Assembly (NCBI GenBank): GCA_026396575.1
Contig: JAPLWM010000017.1
Location: 1-39,656 of the forward strand
Direction: 5' to 3'
DNA length: 39,656 nt
Source: Candidatus Komeilibacteria bacterium
Lineage (GTDB): Bacteria > Patescibacteriota > Patescibacteriia > UBA1558 > UBA10009
Positions within the stretch are counted from its first letter, which is position 1; every line of letters begins with the position of its first letter. The notes below the pieces were generated by a model that was not told where the DNA came from, made no database searches, and saw only the letters and a list, made by a program, of their open reading frames with translations. Position numbers and translations under genes: made by a program. This document shows positions 25,989 to 34,320 of the stretch, piece after piece.

Positions 25989-26101
25989 TCCGCACCGCTT
26001 TTGTTTGAATATTTTCATTAAAACAATGTAGCGACGCACAATTGTGCGTCGCTACATTTAATTTTATTAAAATATCAAACCAAACAAAAGCGGTGCGGAT
26101 T
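25987..26101. terminator. 115-bp nested palindrome between rpsT and holA
   Basis: Outer arms AATCCGCACCGCTTTTGTTT and AAACAAAAGCGGTGCGGATT are complementary; AT-rich inner arms follow. The core at 26025-26058 is a perfect 34-bp palindrome (arm AATGTAGCGACGCACAA). It fills the whole gap between the convergent stops of rpsT and holA, so it should act as a terminator in both directions. The GC core resembles a mobile repeat placed within an existing terminator. Confidence 0.8.
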
Positions 26102-27052
26102 TTAGATTTCCAGGATAAACAGATCCAGCAGGGTTTGCGGCGGCAGGCCCGTGGATTTGAATTGTCCGTCCAGTTTGATTAGCCGCCCATAGATGTTTTT
26201 AAGTTTTTCCAAAGTGAATTTTTTAGTAAGCAACAAGGTTTTTTTAACCACAAAAGGATGAAGCTTGGTCAGGCGGGCAATGGCGCTTTCCGATTGCCCC
26301 GCGGCAGCCAAAGGCATCATTTGGGCGATTAAGCGGAATTGCCTGGTCAGCATGGTTAAAAGGTAAATTTCATTCAGGCCGCCGGCCAGCTGCTCTTGCA
26401 GCAGTTTTACGGCCAGAGCTTTATTGCCGCCAGCTACGGCATCGGTTAGGGCAAAAATATTTTCATTGATTTTGGCCGCCACGAAAGTTTTTACATCCGT
26501 TTCGCTTATTTCCCCGCCATTTTTATAGGCAATTAGTTTATCCAGTTCGCCGGTAATTTGCCAGAGGTTGTTGCCCAAATAAGCCAGTAATAATTGCAAG
26601 GCAGCCGGGCTGATTTTTCCTTGATTATTGTTTAAATAATTTTTTAGCCAAGCGGTTAAAGGAATCGGTTCTAATGGTTCAAATTCCTGGGTGTATTTTT
26701 TGTCGGCGCTTAAGGTTTTAAATAAAATGGTTCGCTTATCCGCCTTGCCGTCTTCCCAAAACACAAAAAGATTGTCGCTTTTTTTTAAGCGCTCCAACAA
26801 TTCCAGCAGTTGTTCGGCCAGATCTTTTTTAACTTTGCCGCTTAAGAGGTTTTTTACGATAATCAACCTTTTGCTGACCAAAAAGCCGCCCTGGGCCGCA
26901 GCGGAATTGAATTTTTCCAAATTAAAATCGTCCCCCTCGAAAACAATAATATTCAAGCCGGAAGGATCGGTTTTTTTAATAAAACTTTCCTTGATTTCTT
27001 GCAATTTTTGAGTTGACCGGTAGCTGTCTTCGCCGTAAAGAAAGATGAACAT
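26102..27052 (-). CDS. holA: DNA polymerase III subunit delta
   Basis: Clamp-loader delta subunit that opens the sliding clamp. The start FIFLYGEDSYRS is the family's usual opening, with a degenerate nucleotide-binding fold (about 1-140), a middle helical domain and a C-terminal collar domain (about 210-316, LTMLTRQFRLIAQM...LYGRLIKLDGQFKSTGLPPQTLLDLFIL, the signature of HolA). I use the ATG at 27052, two bases after the polA stop, rather than the in-frame ATG at 27064 that would overlap polA. The resulting protein is 316 residues. Its gene follows polA directly. Confidence 0.92.
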   Translation of the reverse strand: MFIFLYGEDSYRSTQKLQEIKESFIKKTDPSGLNIIVFEGDDFNLEKFNSAAAQGGFLVSKRLIIVKNLLSGKVKKDLAEQLLELLERLKKSDNLFVFWEDGKADKRTILFKTLSADKKYTQEFEPLEPIPLTAWLKNYLNNNQGKISPAALQLLLAYLGNNLWQITGELDKLIAYKNGGEISETDVKTFVAAKINENIFALTDAVAGGNKALAVKLLQEQLAGGLNEIYLLTMLTRQFRLIAQMMPLAAAGQSESAIARLTKLHPFVVKKTLLLTKKFTLEKLKNIYGRLIKLDGQFKSTGLPPQTLLDLFILEI

Positions 27053-27054
27053 AG

Positions 27055-29823
27055 TTATTTGCATTCGCCCCAGTTTTTGCCAAAACCGACCTCAACCACA
27101 ATAGGCACTTTTAATTGATAAACGTTTTCCATTTTTTCTTTAACGAACCGGCTGATTTTTTCCGCCTCGTTTTTTGGAGCCTCCAAAACCAATTCATCAT
27201 GCACGGTTAAGAGCATCTTAGCCGAAGGGGAAATTTTAGGCAAATCGGCGGCAATGGCGATCATAGCCAGCTTTAACAAATCGGCGGCCGTGCCCTGGAT
27301 GGGGGCGTTAATGGCCATGCGTTCGGCACCCGCCCTGATAAAGGGCACGCCTGAATGGATATCGGGCAGAATCCGCCGGCGCCCCAAGAGGGTTTCCACA
27401 TAGCCGTTTTTGCGGGCCAGCTCTTTGGTTTCTTCCAGCCAGCGCTTGATTTTAGGGTGTAGTTCAAAATATTTTTCAATAAAGCTCTTGGCTTCTTCCC
27501 GGTTAATGCCCGTTCTTTGGGCCAGGCCCACATGGCCTAAGCCGTAAATTACCCCGAAATTTATTTCTTTGGCGGCCCGGCGCTGTTGCCGCGTTACTTC
27601 CTTAATCTCTATTTTATTGATATTGGCGGCGGTGCGGGCATGGATATCTTCGCCTTTTTTAAACGAGGCGATCATGGATTCGTCGGTGGCCAGCGAGGCG
27701 ATTACCCTAAGCTCGATTTGCGAATAGTCGGCGGAAATAAGCACGTTGCCCGGTTCGGCAATAAAGCCCTTGCGGATTTCCTTGCCCAGCTCCGTCCTGA
27801 TGGGAATATTCTGCAAATTGGGATTGGAAGAAGACAAGCGCCCGGTAGCGGTAACGGTTTGGTTAAAGCTGGTATGGATCCGGCCGCAGCTATCCGCTTC
27901 ATCGGGCAAACTATCGGTATAAGTATTGCGTAGCTTTGTGTATTCCCTAAACTCGCTGATTAAGGGAATAATGGCGTGCCGATCCGTTAATTTGTCCAGT
28001 TCGCCGGCAGCGGTGGATAGTCCGGTTTTGATTTTTTTAAGGCCTCGGGTATCTATTTTAAGCTTATTGAATAAAATTTCCTTAAGTTGCAATGGCGAAG
28101 CAATGTTGAATTCCGTGCCGGCCAGCCGGTAGATTTTTTCCGTTAAAGTTTTAATTTTCTTAGCCAGTTCGGTGTCCAATTTTTTTAAGAAGGGCTTGTC
28201 TATTTTAATGCCGTTTTTTTCCATCTCGGCCAAAACGGGAATTAAAGGAACTTCCAGATTTTTTAACAGCCCTAAATTGGCCACTTTGGCCAATTGCGGT
28301 TCCAATTTGTTTTTAAGTTTTAAGGTAAAATCGGCGTCTTCGCAGGAATACCAGGAAACTTTTTCTATTGGCACGTCCGACATATTCAGCTGATCTTTGC
28401 CCTTGGGGCCCAGTAATTCTTCAATCGGCTGCATTTGGTGGCACAATTCCGAAAAAACCAAACTGTCCAAATCCAAAGTGCGGCTGCCGGACAGGAGCAG
28501 ATAAGCGGCCAGCAAAGTATCAAAAGCCAGACCTTTAACTTTTACTCCGGCCAGCTCCAAAATTTCATAATCGTATTTTAAGTTATGCCCGACTTTTTTA
28601 ATTTTTTCATTTTCCAAAATCGGCGCCAGTTTTTTTAGCCATTCCCGATGTTCGGCGATGTTTAAATAGCAGGCCTCGTTATCTTTCCAGGAAAAACTGA
28701 TGCCTAAAAGTTTCGCTTGCCAAGGAATCAGCGAAGTGGTTTCGGTATCCAGGGCAAATTCCTTTTGCTTGGCCAATTCGGTTAAAAATTCGGCAAAGGT
28801 TTGGTCGCTATCGATTAATCGGTAATTTAATTTATCGTTTTGCGGCGCGGGCCGGAGATTTAAAAACGAAATGGCGGTTTGTCCGGTTGATTTTTTATTA
28901 TCGTCGGCCGTATTTTCATCGTGGCCCGCGCCGCCCATGGCCATGGGGATTTTATTCATCAAGCTTTTAAATTCCAATTTGGTAAAAATGGCAATCACTT
29001 CCCGGGCGTTAAAGCCCTTAATGGCCGTTGCCTTAAGTTTAAAATTGGTTTTTAAATCGGTTTTAATGGTGACTAATTTTTTACTCAAAAAGGCTTCGTT
29101 TTTTTGCTCCAGCAATAATTGTTTGGTTTTTTCACGCAGGTCGCTGGTAGTCGCTTTTTGATATAAAATTTCCAAGTTATAGAATTTTTTAATCAGTTCG
29201 GCCGCGGTTTTTTCGCCAATACCCCTAACGCCGGGAATGTTATCCGAAGGATCGCCCCGCAAGGCCTTGTAATCCACCAATTGTTCCGGCTTTAAGCCGT
29301 AGCGGTCCAGCACCGCCTGTTCGTTATAGCTGAAAGTTTCACTAATGCCTTTTTTTAAAGTAAAAACTTCGGTGTTTTGATCAACCAATTGCAAGGTGTC
29401 CAAATCGCCGGTGACGATGATTTTTAAAATTTCCGGCTGTTCTTTTTTAAGCTTGGCAATGACCGTGCCAATCACGTCGTCGGCTTCGTAGCCCGCTTCG
29501 GCCGAATCAATTACCGGAATATTAAAAGCCGCCAGTACTTCTTCAATCAGTGGAATTTGAGTGTAAAGCTCATCCGGCTGCTTGATCCGCTGGGCTTTGT
29601 AGGCCTTGAACTCTTCAGCGCGTTTGGAAGCGCCCTTTCTATCAAAAGCGGCACAAATATAATCGGGCTTAAGTTCCTTGATGATTTTTAAAAGAATGGA
29701 AGTAAAGCCATAAGCGGCGTTAACCAAAGTTCCGTCTTTTAAAGTCATGGGCGGCAGAGCATGGAAGGCGCGGTGCAACAGGGCGTTGCCGTCGATAATA
29801 ACGAATTTTTCTTTTCTATCCAT
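27055..29823 (-). CDS. polA: DNA polymerase I
   Basis: Repair polymerase with three domains in 922 residues. The 5' nuclease domain (about 1-300) shows IDGNALLHRAFHAL and DYKALRGDPSDNIPGVRGIGEKTA. The 3'-5' exonuclease (about 330-510) keeps its catalytic residues (LDTETTSL, GHNLKYDYE, YSCEDADFTLKL), so proofreading should be active. The polymerase domain has DYSQIELRVIA, RRAAKEINFGVIYGLG and VHDELVLEAP. The ATG overlaps the upstream hydrolase stop by one base (TAATG), and holA follows after 2 bases, so the three genes form one unit. Confidence 0.97.
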   Translation of the reverse strand: MDRKEKFVIIDGNALLHRAFHALPPMTLKDGTLVNAAYGFTSILLKIIKELKPDYICAAFDRKGASKRAEEFKAYKAQRIKQPDELYTQIPLIEEVLAAFNIPVIDSAEAGYEADDVIGTVIAKLKKEQPEILKIIVTGDLDTLQLVDQNTEVFTLKKGISETFSYNEQAVLDRYGLKPEQLVDYKALRGDPSDNIPGVRGIGEKTAAELIKKFYNLEILYQKATTSDLREKTKQLLLEQKNEAFLSKKLVTIKTDLKTNFKLKATAIKGFNAREVIAIFTKLEFKSLMNKIPMAMGGAGHDENTADDNKKSTGQTAISFLNLRPAPQNDKLNYRLIDSDQTFAEFLTELAKQKEFALDTETTSLIPWQAKLLGISFSWKDNEACYLNIAEHREWLKKLAPILENEKIKKVGHNLKYDYEILELAGVKVKGLAFDTLLAAYLLLSGSRTLDLDSLVFSELCHQMQPIEELLGPKGKDQLNMSDVPIEKVSWYSCEDADFTLKLKNKLEPQLAKVANLGLLKNLEVPLIPVLAEMEKNGIKIDKPFLKKLDTELAKKIKTLTEKIYRLAGTEFNIASPLQLKEILFNKLKIDTRGLKKIKTGLSTAAGELDKLTDRHAIIPLISEFREYTKLRNTYTDSLPDEADSCGRIHTSFNQTVTATGRLSSSNPNLQNIPIRTELGKEIRKGFIAEPGNVLISADYSQIELRVIASLATDESMIASFKKGEDIHARTAANINKIEIKEVTRQQRRAAKEINFGVIYGLGHVGLAQRTGINREEAKSFIEKYFELHPKIKRWLEETKELARKNGYVETLLGRRRILPDIHSGVPFIRAGAERMAINAPIQGTAADLLKLAMIAIAADLPKISPSAKMLLTVHDELVLEAPKNEAEKISRFVKEKMENVYQLKVPIVVEVGFGKNWGECK

Positions 29824-30317
29824 TATATTATTTGACCGATATTGTTTTTAATTATTTTTAAAGCCGCTTGGTGCCCGGCCGGGCCGTTGGTGAAGCTGGC
29901 GCAGCAGTTTTCTACCACTTTAACTTTAAAGCCTCGGTCAAAAGCGTTAAAACAATCGGACAGCACGCAGTAATCGGTATCCAAGCCCACGATGGTTAAT
30001 TCTTCAATTTTATTTTCTTTAAGATATTTTTCAAAATTAGGATTGGCAAAAACGGAAAAAGCGCATTTGGCGAAAATATTGTCTTTTTTTACCCAAGGTT
30101 TAAGCTTGGCTACAATATCGGAGTAGGGCGGCTTGGCACAGCCGGTAAAGTTGAGCTGCTTAACAAACTGGCTGCCGGGCTCATTGATAAATTGGCTGAA
30201 AATAATACAGGGAAAATTTTCCCTGTTAATCAGGCCCGCAATGTTTTTGGGAATATTTTGCGTCCATTTATTGATAAAGAAGTTTTGGACGTCAACAATC
30301 AATAAAGCTTGTTTCAT
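29823..30317 (-). CDS. Isochorismatase-family cysteine hydrolase (nicotinamidase-like)
   Basis: Small alpha/beta hydrolase of the isochorismatase superfamily. The catalytic triad is visible: Asp9 (LLIVDVQNFF), a Lys in NIFAKCAFSVF, and the nucleophile Cys in GLDTDYCVLSDC. The 164-residue length fits nicotinamidase-type enzymes, but a histidine metal site typical of nicotinamidase is not evident, so the substrate is uncertain. I start at the ATG at 30317 (MKQALLIVD). The open frame continues upstream into tRNA-Cys, and those residues are tRNA sequence. It leads the operon with polA and holA. Confidence 0.85.
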   Translation of the reverse strand: MKQALLIVDVQNFFINKWTQNIPKNIAGLINRENFPCIIFSQFINEPGSQFVKQLNFTGCAKPPYSDIVAKLKPWVKKDNIFAKCAFSVFANPNFEKYLKENKIEELTIVGLDTDYCVLSDCFNAFDRGFKVKVVENCCASFTNGPAGHQAALKIIKNNIGQII

Positions 30318-30329
30318 AAGCGTATATAT

Positions 30330-30403
30330 TGGAGGCCAGAATGGGATTCGAACCCATGGTGAGGGTTTTGCAGACCCTTGCCTTACCACTTGGCTATCTG
30401 GCC
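30330..30403 (-). tRNA. trnC(gca): tRNA-Cys (anticodon GCA), CCA encoded
   Basis: Minus strand GGCCAGA...TCTGGCC-T-CCA gives a full acceptor stem. The anticodon arm AGGGT-CTGCAAA-ACCCT reads GCA, and the T arm contains GGTTCGAATCC. It is 74 bases with an encoded CCA, 12 bases upstream of the hydrolase start. Confidence 0.97.
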
Positions 30404-30541
30404 ATAAGTAATATTTTAATTTTAATTAATCATCATGTTTAATGTCTTACATTAAGGTCAGCCCTCTCGCCCCCTTCAGGGGGTATCTGGCCTTATTTTA
30501 ATAGATTAACAGAGAAACGGTTATTTTTCAAGAATTAAAAC

Positions 30542-30574
30542 AGGGACGGTTTTTTTAACCCGCCCCCCATTTTA
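30542..30574 (-). terminator. Intrinsic terminator of the 3D-domain gene
   Basis: On the minus strand GGGGCGG and CCGTCCC pair (7 bp, one G-U) around an A-rich loop and are followed by TGTTTT. It lies just past the stop at 30582. Confidence 0.7.
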
Positions 30575-30581
30575 ATTTTAT

Positions 30582-31142
30582 TTAGAAGATTTCCACCGTG
30601 GCCCATTGTTTGCCGAAAGTTATGGCTTGGTCGTAGTCGCTCATCCAGATATCAACCGATTTGGCGAACCTGGGATTCATCCGGTCGGCCACGATAAAGA
30701 CCTTGTCGCCGAACAGCTCCGGAATTTTAATCCTGGTGCCGAAAGGCAGATTTTTAATATTGGTGGCCACGATATCCTCGCGTCCGTTTTGTGCGCGCTC
30801 GCAAACGTTTAAGCCCGAAGCGGTAATGCAGGGAGTATTATCGGTTTGCCCGGGAAGGCTGTTATAAGCGGTTACCCTGGCCTTTATGATTAAACGCGGG
30901 CTTTTAATGGTTCCAGCTTCATTTACCGGCAAATGTGGCATAGCCGGATCAGCGGCTGTTAAGTTTTCTTCCCGACCGCCGGAAACGGGCAATTGAGCCG
31001 CTCCGCCCGGTAAATCCAGGCTGGCTGCCCAAGCCAGTTGAGGCATACTCCAGTTTATAGCCACAAACAGCATAAAAATCGGGAGCAATTTATCGAATAA
31101 ATATAGGGTTTTTCTGATGATTTTTTGTGTAATTTTAGCCAT
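30582..31142 (-). CDS. Secreted 3D-domain protein
   Basis: Secreted or membrane-anchored protein with a C-terminal 3D (Asp-Asp-Asp) beta-barrel domain, a fold found in lytic transglycosylases and resuscitation-type proteins acting on peptidoglycan. A hydrophobic signal segment lies at about 19-40 (LPIFMLFVAINWSMPQLAWAA), then a linker to about 80. The domain itself (about 85-186) has ITASGLNV, ATNIKNLPFGTRIKIP, VFIVADRMN, and VDIWMSDYDQAITFG with the conserved aspartates. A full Shine-Dalgarno AGGAGG precedes the ATG, rare in this window. It has its own strong promoter overlapping the sortase stop. Confidence 0.88.
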   Translation of the reverse strand: MAKITQKIIRKTLYLFDKLLPIFMLFVAINWSMPQLAWAASLDLPGGAAQLPVSGGREENLTAADPAMPHLPVNEAGTIKSPRLIIKARVTAYNSLPGQTDNTPCITASGLNVCERAQNGREDIVATNIKNLPFGTRIKIPELFGDKVFIVADRMNPRFAKSVDIWMSDYDQAITFGKQWATVEIF

Positions 31143-31165
31143 AATTCCTCCTAATTTAAAAGATT

Positions 31166-31190
31166 CCCTATACTTAGGGAATCTTATTTA
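31166..31190 (-). promoter_or_regulatory. Hairpin at the 5' end of the 3D-gene transcript
   Basis: AGATTCCCTA-AGTA-TAGGGAATCT is a 10-bp perfect stem followed by TTTTAAATT and AGGAGG. With the promoter at 31202-31230 it would be the first element of the mRNA. It may protect the 5' end, or stop read-through from the sortase gene. Confidence 0.55.
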
Positions 31191-31201
31191 TTAGACATTC
31201 T

Positions 31202-31230
31202 ATAATAGCAGATTGAAGGAATTTTGTCAA
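31202..31230 (-). promoter_or_regulatory. Consensus promoter of the 3D-domain gene
   Basis: TTGACA (31225-31230, minus strand), 17 bases, TATTAT (31202-31207). The TGA inside the -35 box is the sortase stop codon. Confidence 0.8.
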
Positions 31231-31886
31231 GGGGTAAGATCGGTAAATACTATTAGTCGATCAGAATAACTTTTATTGGTTTTATCCCAAGCTCCAGCGC
31301 AAGTAATAAGGTTGAGATGTGATTTTTCATCATTTAAACCAAAAATATCAGAAGCGTCTGCTTGCTGATCATATTCTCGGCTTTCGCGCACCGTAAAGGA
31401 AATGATTTTTCCGTTATTATCTTCCACGTACAGCTTATCGCCGTTGCTTAGTGTATTCAAATTATCAAATACCGATCCTTTGCCATTTTTCCAAGGGCCG
31501 TAATGTCCGGTAATAACGGCGCTGCCATTTTCTCCAGGGTATGGCCCAAGCTTAAACCAGGCAACGTCGTCGGGACCGCCGGGCACATCCATGACTCCGT
31601 CGGCCGTAAGGGTTACGTATTTAACGGCGGCATCAACATTGATTTTTGGAATTTTAAGGCGTACCGGCCAGCCGGAAAGCGCTGGTTCTTGTTTGGGGAT
31701 AAAAACGGCGTTTTGCAGAAGCTCTAAGGAGCCGTTGGGCAATTGCCCGTCGTTTATTTGTTTAATCGGCACTGCCGGCAGGTTGAAATTTTGGAGAACC
31801 AAACCTGAAAATACCATTAACAAGAAAGCAACTCCCGTAAGAGTAATTATTAACAACGTTCCTGTTGATAAGGTTTTTGCTTGCAT
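31227..31886 (-). CDS. Sortase
   Basis: Membrane-anchored transpeptidase that cleaves a sorting motif and attaches surface proteins. One N-terminal membrane segment (about 8-30) precedes the sortase barrel. The catalytic triad is visible: His128 (ITGHYG), Cys196 (LITCAG) and Arg210 (SDRLIV). I start at the ATG at 31886 (MQAKTLSTG), giving 219 residues. A longer frame from 32009 exists, but its first 41 residues are an out-of-frame reading of the small membrane protein gene. The class is uncertain (D/E/F-like). The likely substrate, with an LPKAG motif, is encoded two genes upstream. Confidence 0.9.
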   Translation of the reverse strand: MQAKTLSTGTLLIITLTGVAFLLMVFSGLVLQNFNLPAVPIKQINDGQLPNGSLELLQNAVFIPKQEPALSGWPVRLKIPKINVDAAVKYVTLTADGVMDVPGGPDDVAWFKLGPYPGENGSAVITGHYGPWKNGKGSVFDNLNTLSNGDKLYVEDNNGKIISFTVRESREYDQQADASDIFGLNDEKSHLNLITCAGAWDKTNKSYSDRLIVFTDLTP

Positions 31887-31903
31887 GGATTTTAAGAGAG
31901 GCC

Positions 31904-32044
31904 TTACTTTCCGCTGATCAGCCGGATCAGGATCATGATAATGGCTATAATAAGAAGAAGATGAATCAGCCAGCCGGCGATATGGAAAACGATAAACCCC
32001 ATAAGCCATAGGCCCAAGAGGATCAATCCTATAGTTAAAAGCAT
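31904..32044 (-). CDS. 46-residue membrane protein, lmo0937/DUF5670-like
   Basis: A very short gene, easily missed because it overlaps a longer open frame on the same strand. The product is 46 residues with two hydrophobic segments (LLTIGLILLGLWLMGFIVF and LIHLLLIIAIIMILIRLI), ending SGK. The short size and the L-W-x-x-G-F/H pattern match the lmo0937 family of small membrane proteins found beside surface or stress genes; the function is unknown. It lies 17 bases before the sortase gene and 28 bases after the adhesin gene, all in one direction, so co-transcription is likely. Confidence 0.75.
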   Translation of the reverse strand: MLLTIGLILLGLWLMGFIVFHIAGWLIHLLLIIAIIMILIRLISGK

Positions 32045-32072
32045 ATATTTTATTTTAAGCGTTGATTAACTC

Positions 32073-33914
32073 TTAAATTTTGTGTTTTTTTAGAACTACA
32101 ACCAATGAAGTGGAAATTAAGCCAAGTAGTCCGGCCATAACAACTATATTCCAAGGAATATTTTTTTCATTAGGATCAAAACCGGCTTTCGGCAGTTTTG
32201 GGACAACAGGAGTGGCTACTGGAACAGCGGCATACACTATTACATTGGCGATGGCAAAATCTTTAGCCGTTAAACCGTTGGCTTCGCCGCTGGCCGTGGC
32301 TGTATTGGTGGTAGTGGTTGTAAGATAAGTGCGGCAAGTAAAAGACCACGATTCGTTGCTTTCCAGCAGGTCGTTATGATTAAGGTCGCCGGGGTGCCCA
32401 GTAACGCGGCCAGGCAAGCTGGTGCATTTATCGTCAATAATACTAACATTGCTTAACGGTTCGGTTCCCGGATTGGTTACGGTATAGGTATAAACAGCCA
32501 CGCCGCCGCCGGCCGGCAAGGTTAACGGATTAGGCAGCTTGGTTACGTGGATTAACGGCGGGATTATCGGCTGGCTTACAACCACCGTGGCGCTGGCCAC
32601 GTCCACGGCACTGATGCCATTGGCCCAACCAGTAGCCACCACGGTGTTGGTGTGCGTTGCCGCTAGAGTGGTGGAACATTGGTAAACCCAGGTTTCAGTA
32701 AGATCAAGCTTGGCATCATTATTAATGTCGCCGGAAGCCAAAATAATGGGGTTGCAGGTATCATCGACCATTGTTACATTGGTTACCGGGACAGTTCCAA
32801 TATTAGTGAGCGTGTAGGTGTATTCCACTAAACCGGGGCCGTTTGGCAGAGCCAAGGGGCTGGGTACTTTTACCACATCAATCAGGGGCGGTACGGCCGG
32901 GATAACATCATAAGCGGTCCAACCGCCGCCGCCGGACGAGGTAGGCAGTGAGGCTATATCATTATTAGTAATGACGCATAATTTATGTTCACCGGCGGCA
33001 AGATTTACGACGCCGCTGGCATTACAATCGCCGGAGAATGATTGGGCATAAATGGGCGAGGTGGTTTCGGTTATGGTATACGCCGCCGCGGGGAAAACAG
33101 TGGTTACGCCGGAACTGATTGGCACGCCATTAACAAACAGCGGAAAATCGGCCACAACCTTGCTGCCGCCATTATCATTGATAATCGTTTTAACAACGCT
33201 AATGGTGGCAGGTAAAACACCCGAACATGTTGCCTTGGTAACTGTGGTATTATTTAAAGTAACCGCGGCGTTTCTGGCAAGCATCCTGCCGGCGATAGTT
33301 GAACCGCCATTATCGGTAATTGAAGCTAAGGCTAAGATATTTCCTTTAAAGTCAGAGGTAGTGCCGAGGGTGGCTGAACTGCCGACTTGCCAAAAAACAT
33401 TACAGGCCTGAGCGCTATGGGTTAAAGTAACGTGGCTAGCCGCGGCCGTGGTAAGAGTGGAGCCGGCTTGAAAGATAAAGACCGCGTTAGGGTCGTCGCC
33501 GCCATTAAGCGTAAGTTCTCCGGTGATTCCGATCCCGGAGGCGGTGTTATAAACGCCTGGGGTTAGGGTTTGGCCGCCAAGATCGGCAACGATCGCCGAA
33601 GCTCCTCCTCGACCGGCAGCATCAATATAGGCGGCGGTCAGGTCGGTCTTGCCCTGCTGCGTAACTCCGTCGCCGGCATGGTTAGTGCCGGTTAAGGTTA
33701 CGGAGCCAAAGCCGGTCTGGGTTAAAGTCGGATAAGAACCAACGTCTCCGGTAATGGTGGTGGCGCCGGTATTGGTAATGCCGGAACCGGCTAAAACCGC
33801 GAAATTATCGGCTACGCCCAGATTTATCGTTGTGGCGGCTCTGGTTAATCCGGTTAAACTGAGCATAAACGCAACAACCAAGACAACTATTAGAAATTTA
33901 TTAAACGTTTTCAT
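32073..33914 (-). CDS. Ice-binding-like (DUF3494) adhesin with LPKAG sorting signal
   Basis: Secreted surface protein of 613 residues. A signal peptide (about 1-26) is followed by a DUF3494 beta-helix domain (about 28-230: LGVADNFAVLAGSGITNTG, GDVGSYP, FIFQAGSTLTTAAAS, GNILALASITDNGGSTI-type blocks), the fold of ice-binding and adhesive proteins. A short Cna-B-like region (about 235-320) and two DUF11-like repeats (about 340-450 and 455-565, each with YTYT.TN.GT.P..NV) follow. The end is a cell-wall sorting signal: LPKAG, a hydrophobic segment, then KKHKI. The downstream sortase is the likely anchor enzyme. Ice binding itself is unproven; adhesion is equally likely. Confidence 0.9.
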   Translation of the reverse strand: MKTFNKFLIVVLVVAFMLSLTGLTRAATTINLGVADNFAVLAGSGITNTGATTITGDVGSYPTLTQTGFGSVTLTGTNHAGDGVTQQGKTDLTAAYIDAAGRGGASAIVADLGGQTLTPGVYNTASGIGITGELTLNGGDDPNAVFIFQAGSTLTTAAASHVTLTHSAQACNVFWQVGSSATLGTTSDFKGNILALASITDNGGSTIAGRMLARNAAVTLNNTTVTKATCSGVLPATISVVKTIINDNGGSKVVADFPLFVNGVPISSGVTTVFPAAAYTITETTSPIYAQSFSGDCNASGVVNLAAGEHKLCVITNNDIASLPTSSGGGGWTAYDVIPAVPPLIDVVKVPSPLALPNGPGLVEYTYTLTNIGTVPVTNVTMVDDTCNPIILASGDINNDAKLDLTETWVYQCSTTLAATHTNTVVATGWANGISAVDVASATVVVSQPIIPPLIHVTKLPNPLTLPAGGGVAVYTYTVTNPGTEPLSNVSIIDDKCTSLPGRVTGHPGDLNHNDLLESNESWSFTCRTYLTTTTTNTATASGEANGLTAKDFAIANVIVYAAVPVATPVVPKLPKAGFDPNEKNIPWNIVVMAGLLGLISTSLVVVLKKHKI

Positions 33915-34043
33915 AATTAATGATTTTTAAATTAATTATTTATTATGTAAAACTTTTTAATTCCTTTTAATATTAACATAATCATGACATATTTACCATA
34001 GCAGTGTCATTTAAACAAGTTATTAACATTCTAAAATTAAAAC

Positions 34044-34063
34044 AAAAAATACCCTTTGAGGGT
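34044..34063 (-). terminator. Terminator downstream of tRNA-Gly
   Basis: On the minus strand ACCCT-CAA-AGGGT is followed by ATTTTTTG. Confidence 0.6.
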
Positions 34064-34072
34064 GGTTAATTT

Positions 34073-34133
34073 TGGAGCGGGTAGCGGGAGTCCCGCCTTC
34101 GTCCTTCGGACTACGGCGGGCAGGCGAACCCGC
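34073..34133 (-). pseudogene. tRNA-Gly 3' remnant split by a palindromic repeat
   Basis: TGGAGCGGGTAGCGGGAGT (34073-34091) matches the CCA end, acceptor and T-stem of the intact tRNA-Gly at nearly every base, and CGAACCCG (34125-34132) matches its T-loop. Between them lies a repeat (34091-34124: CCCGCC ... GTCC-TTC-GGAC ... GGCGGG). A second partial repeat follows at 34146-34160. Confidence 0.6.
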
Positions 34134-34226
34134 TAGTAAAATCAGCTTGCCTGTCCGCCGAAGTAAAAAATATTAAACAATACAACTTAACAAATAATCT
34201 AATTTAGTTTTTTTTATTAAGATTAC

Positions 34227-34301
34227 TGGAGCGGGTAACGGGAATCGAACCCGTGTCCTCAGTTTGGAAAACTGACGCACTAGCCGCTGTGCTATACCCG
34301 C
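34227..34301 (-). tRNA. trnG(tcc): tRNA-Gly (anticodon TCC), CCA encoded
   Basis: Minus strand GCGGGTA...TACCCGC-T-CCA. The anticodon arm TCAGT-TTTCCAA-ACTGA reads TCC, and the T arm ACGGG-TTCGATT-CCCGT is complete. 75 bases with encoded CCA. Confidence 0.97.
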
Positions 34302-34320
34302 GAAATGTATTATTTTTTAC

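Larger units (their letters stand above)
33915..34226. other. Non-coding stretch between the adhesin and tRNA-Gly
   Basis: No gene is visible. It contains, from right to left, AT-rich filler (34164-34226), palindromic repeat pieces and a tRNA-Gly 3' remnant (34073-34163), the tRNA terminator (34044-34063), and an AT-rich leader for the adhesin gene. Possible adhesin promoters (a TTGTTT with TAAATA 17 bases later near 33990-34018) are weak. Confidence 0.6.

Noticed and set aside
30318..30389. Longer start of the isochorismatase-family gene
   Set aside because: The extra residues are a translation of tRNA-Cys.
30467..30490. Second tRNA-Cys fragment upstream of tRNA-Cys
   Set aside because: The shared word (TATCTGGCC) is only about ten bases and sits next to a CCCCC-TTCA-GGGGG hairpin; too short to call a remnant.
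31225..31230. Alternative genetic code with TGA as glycine
   Set aside because: TGA ends the sortase and the O-antigen ligase-like genes at sensible places, and core genes show no in-frame TGA.
31887..32009. Longer sortase start (41 extra residues beginning MAYGVYRF)
   Set aside because: These codons are the second frame of the 46-residue membrane protein gene, and the peptide is unlike sortase N-termini. The start at 31886 begins just before the membrane anchor.
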